This document shows positions 27,101 to 33,491 of a DNA stretch of 64,000 bases, in pieces. The notes beneath the pieces are model-generated. The model was not told the origin of the DNA and did no database searches. It saw nothing but the letters and a program-made list of their open reading frames with translations. Each line of letters starts with the position of its first letter. Position 1 is the first letter of the stretch. A program made the translations under genes and the position numbers. The stretch is from Flavobacterium sp. LC2016-01 (GTDB lineage: Bacteria; Bacteroidota; Bacteroidia; Flavobacteriales; Flavobacteriaceae). The stretch is taken from NCBI RefSeq assembly GCF_009711135.1, contig NZ_WMIC01000001.1, positions 310,001 through 374,000 on the forward strand, written 5' to 3'.

Positions 27101-27225
27101 ATTGATGCAGCCGCCGAAGCTTGAAATGTAAAAACTAACAGTGAAAGAACTGTCAGTTTGATTTCTTTGCGGGATAAATTGTTAATCCGAAAATCTCTTG
27201 GCTTTTTTTGGGTTAATAATTTCAT
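24139..27225 (-). CDS. SusC/RagA-family TonB-dependent outer-membrane receptor
   Basis: A 1028-residue receptor. The N-terminal part carries a signal (about 25-40), a carboxypeptidase-regulatory-like domain (TIKGTVTDQNGLPLPGANV, about 57-135), then the plug (LDEVVIGYGKSKKKDLTGSV, GRASGVQVQQNSY, IRGGNSINTSNAPLYVVDG) and a 22-strand barrel ending ASRTFIIGIKAAIH. It imports the glycan fragments bound by SusD, energised by TonB. It is the first gene of the ten-gene minus-strand operon; the promoter at 27472-27502 and twin palindromes at 27519-27555 precede it, leaving a leader of about 240 bases. Confidence 0.97.
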   Translation of the reverse strand: MKLLTQKKPRDFRINNLSRKEIKLTVLSLLVFTFQASAAASISTSDKNYTSLFFEKTIKGTVTDQNGLPLPGANVLVKGTSKGVQTDVDGSFSITVADNVTKLIVTYIGMEDQEVSVGNSPLKIVMKEAGQKLDEVVIGYGKSKKKDLTGSVASISKDNLNLGGTISNVGQALQGRASGVQVQQNSYAPGTNPSVIIRGGNSINTSNAPLYVVDGFITSTGASISPNDIENIQILKDAASTAIYGARGGNGVILITTKKGKSGKMQVEAEISDGFQNIIKEPSLITGQQYADIQNAIASENGRPPVFPASFPIANTNWFEAATRPGEVLNRTLTFSGSDKTSKFFLSGNYLKQTGAIENTDFERYTVRMGGEKRFNDKLNMGTNVYGAVSEGNNSDFGDNILSPMFSIQTAPPTIPIYNADGSYYKYQGKDNALALLLEPTDHTINRMVNGNMFLDYEIIKGLTYHFGAGAEWQEVIQGKYTPSTLVAGAALKGSASEENRTYFRWSTEQYLTYKFNINEQHVFTAMIGTSNQKDTYERVKAAGTGFSSDLLTYYNLQGAAVYLKPETEKTETKLTSYFGRLNYAFNDKYLFTFTIRKDGSSRFGPNNKFGIFPSGAVAWKLSNESFIQNLNTFSDLKLRASYGITGSDGIGDYSYMSRLQSWGVTIAPDEFVAGTEPANLANPNLKWEQTAQTNLGLDMGFFNDNVTVTIDAYKKRTSDALLNVPVGGWWGFGTQRVNSGVIDNSGIELGISTVNFKTDKFTWSTSLNLAYNKQEIVSLADNVKIISTNTSNPSGTVSGQEFTRLEPGKEMGVLYGYKYAGVIKTGETYSPQPLSKPGDPKYVDVDGDGTITAADRTYLGNSIPHYIAGINNDFRYGNFDMNIFFQGAFDYSVYNMTAMVGESSTSTDALNRWVAGTNENTDIPRDGYYKSKYGSYVNSKFVEEASYLRLKNVSIGYSIPESALKSVKFIDSIRLYAIGQNLLTITNYSGNDPEVNGHSGNNLGGGIDFNSFPASRTFIIGIKAAIH

Positions 27226-27471
27226 ACTAAAAATTGGTTTTGGTTAATGTTTAATTGTTTTTTTCTGTTTGTAGGTTTTAGATTTCTTTTTTGATTGGCA
27301 ATTTCATTTTTGTTTTTTGATTTGACATTTTTCTGTCTTTTTTTCGATTAAAAAAATCACTTAATTTTTCAATCAAAATACTGCTTGTTTAGTTCAATTT
27401 TAATCATTTTTCAAGCTTCAAAATCATCAAAAATTTCACCGATTTAACTTGGTTTTAAGATTAATCTCTGA

Positions 27472-27502
27472 CGAAACTATAGATTATATTTTTATAAAAC
27501 AA
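27472..27502 (-). promoter_or_regulatory. susC promoter (TTG-N20-TAGTTTCG)
   Basis: On the minus strand TTG (27502-27500) and TAGTTTCG (27479-27472) are 20 bases apart, one mismatch from the TAnnTTTG form. The identical pair and spacing precede the kinase gene at 29816-29846. Start of transcription is predicted near 27465, leaving an A/T-rich leader of about 240 bases with no gene. Confidence 0.7.
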
Positions 27503-27518
27503 GAAAAAACACAAAAAA

Positions 27519-27555
27519 TGTGCTCGAACACACAAAATTTATGTTCTCGAGCACA
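27519..27555. promoter_or_regulatory. twin LacI-type operators upstream of susC
   Basis: Two near-palindromes, TGTGCTCGAACACA (27519-27532) and TGTTCTCGAGCACA (27542-27555), are 23 bp apart start to start. The central CG and dyad fit LacI-family sites. They lie 16 bp upstream of the -33 TTG, not over the promoter. The same pair, in inverted orientation, lies at 29764-29800. Confidence 0.75.
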
Positions 27556-27934
27556 TAAAATTGTGCGAAACGTTTTTTTTGACTTAAATTCTTGCTATTT
27601 TTATAAAATATTTTAGAAATAGAAGCACCGCAGTAATTGTGGCTTTTTTATGCTTAATTGCTGTTTAGATGAATTATAAATGATGTTTTGATGAAATGTT
27701 GTGAAATTCGCAATTACAAATCCGAAAATGTAGATATTATACAGCATTTTCTGATGCCTTTTTTTAGCAATAAAATTGATTTGCAACAATTTTTATAAAT
27801 TCTTAAGCGCATTTTTTTTCTTAGAATATACGCTATCTTAACGATCGAAAAAGTAGACTTAAAATGGAAGGTAAATTTCAGTCAATCCGAGTTTTTCAAG
27901 AAGCAAAAAATTAACAAAATTTAAGAATAAAATC
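27556..27934. other. A/T-rich intergenic region before the CBM9-like gene
   Basis: About 380 bases without an open frame of note on either strand. It must hold the promoter of the gene at 27935, but I find no clear TAnnTTTG with a TTG at the right distance; TATCTTAA at about 27833 is a weak candidate. No stable RNA fold was obvious by eye. Confidence 0.4.
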
Positions 27935-28573
27935 ATGAAGGAATATCAAGTAGTTTTAATAGATAAAAATCTGAAAAAAAAGAGTGGAATTTTGGATTTA
28001 TCTGCTTGGGAAAATGCAAATTGTCTCAGCGATTTTTCTTCACCTTGGAACAGTGATCCGATTTCTAAAATTGAATTTCGTGCACTTTGGGATTTTGAAA
28101 ACCTGTATTTTAAATTCAGCGTTTTTGATACTGATATTTATATTGATGAAAAAGATAATAGTTTTGACAGTATTGGAAACTCAGACCGAGTGGAACTTTT
28201 TTTTAGAACAGATAATTCTTTAAATCCATATTATTGTCTCGAAATAGATACTGCTGCAAGAGTAATGGATTTTATGGCAAAGCCGAATAAAGATTTTGAT
28301 TTCAGCTGGAAATGGCCAAAAGAAGATTTTAATACTAAGGCATCAAAAGATGAAATTTCTTTTATAGTAGAAGGAAATATCAGTATTGAATCATTAAATA
28401 AATTGCATTTGATTCAGAACAATACAATTGAAACGGGGATTTTTAGAGCGAAATTTTCTAAAGATGAAAATCAAAACTATCAACCAACCTGGATTTCATG
28501 GGTAAATCCAAATACTGCTGAACCCAATTTTCACATTGCTTCTTCGTTTGGAAAGTTGATTTTGATGAAGTAG
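27935..28573 (+). CDS. CBM9-like carbohydrate-binding protein without a signal peptide
   Basis: A 212-residue protein matching the CBM9-like beta-sandwich in Bacteroidota sugar-binding proteins: FRALWDFENLYFKFSVFD, then DSIGNSDRVELFFRTDN and YYCLEIDTAARVMDF, and the C-terminal FRAKFSKDENQNYQPTWISW. Such domains bind reducing ends of sugars or occur attached to enzymes. This one stands alone, and its N terminus (MKEYQVVLIDKNLKKK) is charged and not a signal, with no in-frame upstream extension, so it is predicted to be cytoplasmic, which is odd for a glycan-binding protein. It lies beside the LacI gene, convergent with it. Confidence 0.75.
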   Translation: MKEYQVVLIDKNLKKKSGILDLSAWENANCLSDFSSPWNSDPISKIEFRALWDFENLYFKFSVFDTDIYIDEKDNSFDSIGNSDRVELFFRTDNSLNPYYCLEIDTAARVMDFMAKPNKDFDFSWKWPKEDFNTKASKDEISFIVEGNISIESLNKLHLIQNNTIETGIFRAKFSKDENQNYQPTWISWVNPNTAEPNFHIASSFGKLILMK

Positions 28574-28618
28574 GCTTCAAAAAGGCTCAAAGAGACAAAG
28601 AGGCAAAGGAAAAGAAGC

Positions 28619-28660
28619 CTTAGAATCTTAGCATCTTAGAACCTTAGTATCTTAGAATAG
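28619..28660. repeat. octamer repeat array (CTTAGnAy)
   Basis: Five exactly phased octamers: CTTAGAAT, CTTAGCAT, CTTAGAAC, CTTAGTAT, CTTAGAAT, then a decayed copy. The array ends four bases before the stop codon of the LacI gene. The rest of the gap holds purine-rich GGCTCAAAGAGACAAAGAGG-like sequence. Confidence 0.8.
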
Positions 28661-28664
28661 AACC

Positions 28665-29702
28665 TTACGAATAAAAAGATGCATTTTCGACATTAATAAT
28701 ATCGATTGGCAACAAAATAGTTTCCGGAATTTCTTTTCGGAATAGAAAATGATCTACTAAAGTACTCACTCCTAAGTAAGCCTGCCTTTTTTGATTTTGG
28801 TGAATTAAAAAATGAACCAACCCCTGATTTAAGAAATTGACATTTTTTTCGATTAAGTCATAACCAATAAGAGCAATTTTTTTGTTTTTTGCCGAAGATA
28901 AAACAGAGGCTATTTGATATGCTTTTGAAGTTGTAATGAAAATACCGCTTAAATCTGGGTTTTCTTCTACAAATGCGGCAAATTTAGTTTCGATGTTTGA
29001 AAATTTAAGTTTCAGAGTGGTTAGAGAAAAGTCAGAAAGCTTTTTTTCCTCAAAATAATTTCTGAAGCCTTTTTCCTTTTCTTGCATGTGAACTGCATTT
29101 TTAAGGCTTTCATCAATATGGATAATTGCGATTTGGCCTTTGCTTAAAATCAAATTCATCAAACTTGCAGCAACACGGCCGCTTTTATGAAGATCTTGAC
29201 CAACAAAACTTTTAATCGACGAAGATTCAACTTGGTTATTAAAAGTGTTCACGATAATTCCTAATTCGTCATACTGTTTAATGATTTCAACGGTTTCTTT
29301 ATGAAAAAGAGGCGCGAGTAAAACAGCATCAGGTGATTGTGCAACAATGGTTTCGTGTGTTTTTAAAAATGACTTTGTGCTTTCTGGATTAAAATAATAC
29401 GTTTCAATAATAACACTGTAAGCCTTAAACTCAACAATAGCATCTTGAATTCCGTTTACGCACGGAAGCCAGTACGGATCAATTTCTGGATCGGGCAGAA
29501 GTACACAAATACGATAAACTTTAGTGTTTTTTAAATTTCGGGCAATTAAGTTGGGCTCATAATCGATCACATTCAAAACCTCGTTGATTTTTTCAAGTGC
29601 TGTAGGAGAAACCTTTCCTCTATTATGCAAAACACGATCGACAGTTCCCTTAGAAACTCCAGCCATTTTTGCAATATCCTTTATCGTGTACTTTTTATCC
29701 AT
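28665..29702 (-). CDS. LacI-family transcriptional regulator
   Basis: A 345-residue regulator. The N-terminal LacI helix-turn-helix is clear (YTIKDIAKMAGVSKGTVDRV then LHNRGKVSPTALEKI, about 5-45) with hinge YEPNLIARNLKN. The rest is a periplasmic-binding-like effector domain (VYRICVLLPDPEIDPYW, SPDAVLLAPLFHKETV, DLSGIFITTSKAY, IALIGYDLIE). The effector is probably a sugar or amino sugar from this locus. The gene lies between two copies of a twin-palindrome promoter cassette, so it very likely controls both the SusCD operon and the kinase operon. Its own start is 62 bp from the operators at 29764-29800, which suggests autoregulation. Confidence 0.93.
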   Translation of the reverse strand: MDKKYTIKDIAKMAGVSKGTVDRVLHNRGKVSPTALEKINEVLNVIDYEPNLIARNLKNTKVYRICVLLPDPEIDPYWLPCVNGIQDAIVEFKAYSVIIETYYFNPESTKSFLKTHETIVAQSPDAVLLAPLFHKETVEIIKQYDELGIIVNTFNNQVESSSIKSFVGQDLHKSGRVAASLMNLILSKGQIAIIHIDESLKNAVHMQEKEKGFRNYFEEKKLSDFSLTTLKLKFSNIETKFAAFVEENPDLSGIFITTSKAYQIASVLSSAKNKKIALIGYDLIEKNVNFLNQGLVHFLIHQNQKRQAYLGVSTLVDHFLFRKEIPETILLPIDIINVENASFYS

Positions 29703-29707
29703 ATGAG

Positions 29708-29715
29708 CAAATATA
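29708..29715 (-). promoter_or_regulatory. -7 element of the LacI gene, leaderless start possible
   Basis: On the minus strand TATATTTG matches TAnnTTTG exactly and ends five bases before the ATG (29702). The predicted start of transcription falls at or within a few bases of the ATG. The matching -33 region is only TTTCAA. Confidence 0.5.
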
Positions 29716-29763
29716 GAAACTTTGATTTAATTATTTTGAAAAAACTTTATTGAAATTAAGTTG

Positions 29764-29800
29764 TGTGCTCGAGAACATTATTTAAGTGTGTTCGAGCACA
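29764..29800. promoter_or_regulatory. twin LacI-type operators upstream of the kinase operon
   Basis: TGTGCTCGAGAACA (29764-29777) and TGTGTTCGAGCACA (29787-29800) are again 23 bp apart start to start. They are the mirror image of the pair at 27519-27555. They lie 15 bp upstream of the -33 TTG and about 60 bp upstream of the LacI start codon. Confidence 0.75.
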
Positions 29801-29815
29801 TTTTTTATTTTTTTC

Positions 29816-29846
29816 TTGTTTTATCAAAATATAATCTATAGTTTCG
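29816..29846 (+). promoter_or_regulatory. kinase operon promoter (TTG-N20-TAGTTTCG)
   Basis: TTG (29816-29818) and TAGTTTCG (29839-29846) with a 20-base spacer nearly identical to that of the susC promoter (TTTTATnAAAATATAATCTA). Predicted start near 29853, giving a leader of about 83 bases before the kinase ATG. Confidence 0.7.
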
Positions 29847-29935
29847 TAAAATCAAAACTGAAAATCTAAAATAAATTTATAACCAATAAATATTGTAATG
29901 TATTGATTTGCAATATTTTAATGTAAAGTTTTTAC

Positions 29936-31027
29936 ATGAAAAAAATTACTTCATTAGCCCCAGGCCGTACGTGTCTCTTTGGAGATCATCAGGACTATTT
30001 AGGTTTGCCTGTTATAGCCTGCGCGATAGACCGAAATATAAAGCTGACAGCAGAACAAAATAACACCGATACTTTTGTTATTAATATGATTGATATTAAT
30101 GAAATTCGTGTCATTGATATTAATGCAACTTTTGAAAAATTAGAACCGCGAGATTATTTCGCCTCATCACTGCGCGTTTTGCGCAGACATGGCTGTATTC
30201 CTACATCAGGTTATAACATTACAATCACTGGCGATATTCCAATTAATTCGGGAACATCAAGTTCATCTGCTTTGTTAATGGCTTGGATTCGGTTTTTAAT
30301 CGAAGCTTTCGGAGCCGATGAAGAAGCGACTCCAGATTTTATCGCCAAAATTGGATATGCATCTGAAGTTTTGGAACACGGAGAACCGGGCGGCATGATG
30401 GATCATTTTAGTATTGGAGCTGGAAATATCGTTTATATAAATACGAAAGTTCCTTTTTCGTATCGATGCATCGGCACAGAATTAAAAGGTTTAATTACGG
30501 GTGTTTCTGGCGTTCCAAAGGAAACAATCGGATTAATTGGCGAATTAAAAGGAAATGCTTTGATGGCTATTGCTATTGTAAAGCAAAACTATCCTGATTT
30601 TGATTTAAATGCTTCTGAAATTGAAGATGTTGATCGATATAAAAATTGTCTTCCAGATCGTCTGATTCCGTTTTTTGAAGCTGCTTTAAAAAATTATCAT
30701 TATACAAAAGAAGCTTTAAAAGAATTTGAAAAACCGGTTTTAGATCTTAAAAAAATTGGTTTCTGGATGAATCAGCATCATGAAGTTTTGCGCGATTTAT
30801 TAAAAAACACAGTCCCTCGTATTGATGACATGATCAATGCCGCTTTGCGAGCAGGCGCTTACGGAGCTAAAATTGTAGGTTCTGGCGGTGGTGGAAGCAT
30901 CGTTGTTATTGCTGATCCTGTAAAAGAAGCTCAAGTTATCGAGGCTATTTTAAAAGCTGGCGCACAAGAAGCTTACGGTGTAGCAGTTGCTCCTGGCGTT
31001 AGAATTATTGAAAATATTGAAATTTAG
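29936..31027 (+). CDS. GHMP-family sugar kinase (galactokinase-like)
   Basis: A 363-residue GHMP kinase. The substrate segment LAPGRTCLFGDHQDYLGLPV resembles the galactokinase PGRxNLIGEHxDY signature but is altered (CLFGDHQDY). The ATP loop is GDIPINSGTSSSSALL (about 99-114) and the third motif is KIVGSGGGGSIVV. Such enzymes phosphorylate a sugar at C1. Given the next gene (a nucleotidyltransferase), the NagB-like gene, and GH109/GH123-type enzymes across the locus, GalNAc or a related amino sugar is a plausible substrate, but galactose, fucose or a heptose are not excluded. First gene of the plus-strand arm of the LacI regulon. Confidence 0.8.
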   Translation: MKKITSLAPGRTCLFGDHQDYLGLPVIACAIDRNIKLTAEQNNTDTFVINMIDINEIRVIDINATFEKLEPRDYFASSLRVLRRHGCIPTSGYNITITGDIPINSGTSSSSALLMAWIRFLIEAFGADEEATPDFIAKIGYASEVLEHGEPGGMMDHFSIGAGNIVYINTKVPFSYRCIGTELKGLITGVSGVPKETIGLIGELKGNALMAIAIVKQNYPDFDLNASEIEDVDRYKNCLPDRLIPFFEAALKNYHYTKEALKEFEKPVLDLKKIGFWMNQHHEVLRDLLKNTVPRIDDMINAALRAGAYGAKIVGSGGGGSIVVIADPVKEAQVIEAILKAGAQEAYGVAVAPGVRIIENIEI

Positions 31028-31037
31028 AGAAAGAAAT

Positions 31038-31913
31038 ATGCACAACAATTTAGTTATTCTTGCGGGCGGAGCATCGTCTCGTATGAAAAAAGAAGCCGTT
31101 ACAGATAATTTAACTCCAGAAGAAATCGCTCAGGCAAATGAAAGAAGCAAAGGCTTAATTGGCGTTGGATCAAGCGGAAGACCTTTATTGGATTATCTTT
31201 TATTGAATGCAAAAAAAGCGGGTTACCAAAATATTTACATTATTATTGGTGAACAGGGACAATTGTTTAAAGAGTTTTATGGAAGTCATGATACTGATAA
31301 TGATTTTCATGGTTTGAATATTTCATTTGCGGTTCAATATATTCCTGAAGGAAGAATAAAACCTTTTGGAACGGCAGATGCACTTTTCCAAGCTGTTGAG
31401 CAGTTTCCGGAGCTGAATGAATTGGAATATTCTGTTTGCAACAGCGATAATTTGTATTCTGCAGAAGCTTTATTGGCTTTAAGAAAAACAGCTAGTCCAA
31501 ATGCGTTTATCAGTTATGACCGCGATGCTTTAGAGTTTCCTTTAGAAAGAATTTCGCGTTTCGCTATTGCAAAATTGGATGAAAATAATCAACTGCTGGA
31601 TATTTTAGAAAAGCCGACTGCAAATGATTTGCAAAATTATAAAGATGTTGAAGGAAAAATCAGAGTTAGCATGAATGCTTTTAAGTTTACAGGAAAGACT
31701 TTGTATTCGCATCTGAAAAATTGCCCAGTAAATCCTGAAAGAGACGAAAAAGAATTGCCAACTGTACTTTTAAATACCGTAAAAGCAAACCCAAATACAA
31801 CTATCGGAATTCCGTTTTCTGAGCATGTACCTGATTTAACTGCAAAAGAAGATATTGCTGACGTTAAAGAATATCTTAAAAAACACTATCCAGTACTTAA
31901 TTGGGAGTCTTAA
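31038..31913 (+). CDS. sugar-phosphate nucleotidyltransferase
   Basis: A 291-residue NTP-transferase. The N-terminal motif LAGGASSRMKK is the nucleotide-binding Gly-rich loop; further segments are RIKPFGTADALFQAVEQ and SVCNSDNLYSAEALLAL, the usual metal-binding Asp region. It would join a sugar 1-phosphate to a nucleoside triphosphate, taking the kinase product next door; the identities of sugar and nucleotide cannot be read from the sequence. I took ATG 31038 (MHNNLVILAGG), 10 bases after the kinase stop, because the longer frame overlaps the kinase gene. Co-transcription with the kinase is very likely. Confidence 0.85.
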   Translation: MHNNLVILAGGASSRMKKEAVTDNLTPEEIAQANERSKGLIGVGSSGRPLLDYLLLNAKKAGYQNIYIIIGEQGQLFKEFYGSHDTDNDFHGLNISFAVQYIPEGRIKPFGTADALFQAVEQFPELNELEYSVCNSDNLYSAEALLALRKTASPNAFISYDRDALEFPLERISRFAIAKLDENNQLLDILEKPTANDLQNYKDVEGKIRVSMNAFKFTGKTLYSHLKNCPVNPERDEKELPTVLLNTVKANPNTTIGIPFSEHVPDLTAKEDIADVKEYLKKHYPVLNWES

Positions 31914-31967
31914 AAAATATTAACAAAAATTTCATATCTATTTTAGGATAAGTACTTCTTATTGCAT

Positions 31968-31975
31968 TACATTTG
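31968..31975 (+). promoter_or_regulatory. -7 element upstream of the transporter gene
   Basis: TACATTTG is an exact TAnnTTTG match 111 bases before the ATG; no convincing TTG is seen upstream. A short palindrome TTGCGCAA follows at 31999-32006. The gap of 173 bases otherwise looks empty, so the transporter may be expressed both from here and from the kinase promoter. Confidence 0.45.
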
Positions 31976-32086
31976 CATTGCAAAAAAATCGCAAATAGTT
32001 GCGCAAAAAATGCAAATTAAATGTTTAGCGTTGATTCTATCATAGATTGAAAGCGAAAAATCTATTAACAATCAACCCAAAGTATT

Positions 32087-33460
32087 ATGTCAAACATTGA
32101 AAATGTCATCCAAGCAGAAAAAAGGAATGCAATTATTCCGATGGTCATCCTGACCGCATTATTTTTTATTCTCGGATTTGTAACCTGGCTAAACGGACCT
32201 TTAATTCCATTTTTTGAATTAGCTTGTGAGTTGTCTTCTTCTCAGGCTTATTTTGTAACTTTTGCTTTTTATATTGCTTATTTTGTTATGGCAGTGCCAT
32301 CATCATGGGTTATCGAGAAAGTAGGCTACAAAAATGGTATTTCGTTAGGATTATTAATAATTGCTTTAGGAGCATTTTTGTTTTATCCAGCAGCTGAAAG
32401 CCGTACTTTTTTACTGTTTTTAGTAGCGCTCTTTGTCATGGGAACTGGTTTAGCAATTTTACAGACGGCTTCAAATCCGTATGTCGTTGTAATTGGTCCA
32501 AGGGAAAGCGCTGCAGCAAGAATCAGTGTTTTAGGAATTGCCAATAAATTAGCAGGATTTGTAGCACCAATTATATTAACGGCTTTGGTTTTGTCAAATA
32601 TGCAGGAGTTCACGGCAGACAAAATTGCAATGCTGGATTCTGTTTCAAAATCAAATGCATTAGATTCTCTTGCATTACAATTGCAAAGACCTTATCTTTA
32701 TATGGGGTTGATTATTATGGTTTTAGCTTTATTTGTAAAGCTTTCGCCTCTCCCAGAAATTGATTTAGATGAAGAAGGAAATATTTCAAATCTGAGTATT
32801 TTCAAACAAATTAAAAATGCATTCAGACGTCCTCAATTGGTTTTGGGAGTGATAACTTTAATGCTGTATTTGGCTGCCGAAGTTTTGGCAGGAGATTCAA
32901 TTGGAGGTTTTGGAAAACAATTAGGCGTTTATGGCGACGAAGGAAATTTTTATTTAAAACTGACTTCTTTTACCATGTCGGCAATGGTTGTGGGCTATAT
33001 TTTAGGAATAACATTGATTCCAAAATACCTTTCGCAGGTAACAGCTTTAAAAGGATCTGGAGTTTTAGGAATCATTTTGGTCCTCGCAATTGTTATGATT
33101 TCGCCTAAATTGGCTGTTCAGCTGCCGGGAATTCCAAGTTTGCCAATTGTCATTCTGTTAGTTGCTTTATTAGGTTTAGCAAATGCACTTTGCTGGCCGG
33201 CGATCTGGCCAATGGCGTTAGAAGATCTAGGCGGATACACTAAAATAGGAAGTGCCATTTTGATTATGGGAATTATTGGCGGTGCTATTTTTCCTTTGTT
33301 TTATGGTTTGATTACCGAAACAATAAACACATCAAATATCGCGGCCGGAACACAGGCAACATCGCGAAGCGGTAACCAGTTGGCCTATTTAATGCTTTTA
33401 CCATCGTATCTAATGATTCTTTTTTATGCTGTAAAAGGGCATAAATACAGAAGATGGTAG
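32087..33460 (+). CDS. MFS sugar transporter (FucP/GluP/NagP-like)
   Basis: A 457-residue inner-membrane transporter with about 12 hydrophobic segments. The N-terminal FFILGFVTWLNGPLIPFF and AYFVMAVPSSWVIEKVGYKN are typical of the FucP/GluP/NagP branch of sugar:proton symporters, as are QTASNPYVVVIG and LCWPAIWPMALEDLG. It would bring the released monosaccharide from the periplasm into the cytoplasm. With a NagB-like enzyme 31 bases downstream, N-acetylglucosamine or N-acetylgalactosamine is the best guess for the substrate, which is inferred from context. The start is clear: no plausible alternative precedes it. Confidence 0.9.
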   Translation: MSNIENVIQAEKRNAIIPMVILTALFFILGFVTWLNGPLIPFFELACELSSSQAYFVTFAFYIAYFVMAVPSSWVIEKVGYKNGISLGLLIIALGAFLFYPAAESRTFLLFLVALFVMGTGLAILQTASNPYVVVIGPRESAAARISVLGIANKLAGFVAPIILTALVLSNMQEFTADKIAMLDSVSKSNALDSLALQLQRPYLYMGLIIMVLALFVKLSPLPEIDLDEEGNISNLSIFKQIKNAFRRPQLVLGVITLMLYLAAEVLAGDSIGGFGKQLGVYGDEGNFYLKLTSFTMSAMVVGYILGITLIPKYLSQVTALKGSGVLGIILVLAIVMISPKLAVQLPGIPSLPIVILLVALLGLANALCWPAIWPMALEDLGGYTKIGSAILIMGIIGGAIFPLFYGLITETINTSNIAAGTQATSRSGNQLAYLMLLPSYLMILFYAVKGHKYRRW

Positions 33461-33491
33461 AATAAAGAAGAGAAATTAAAAAAACTATATC

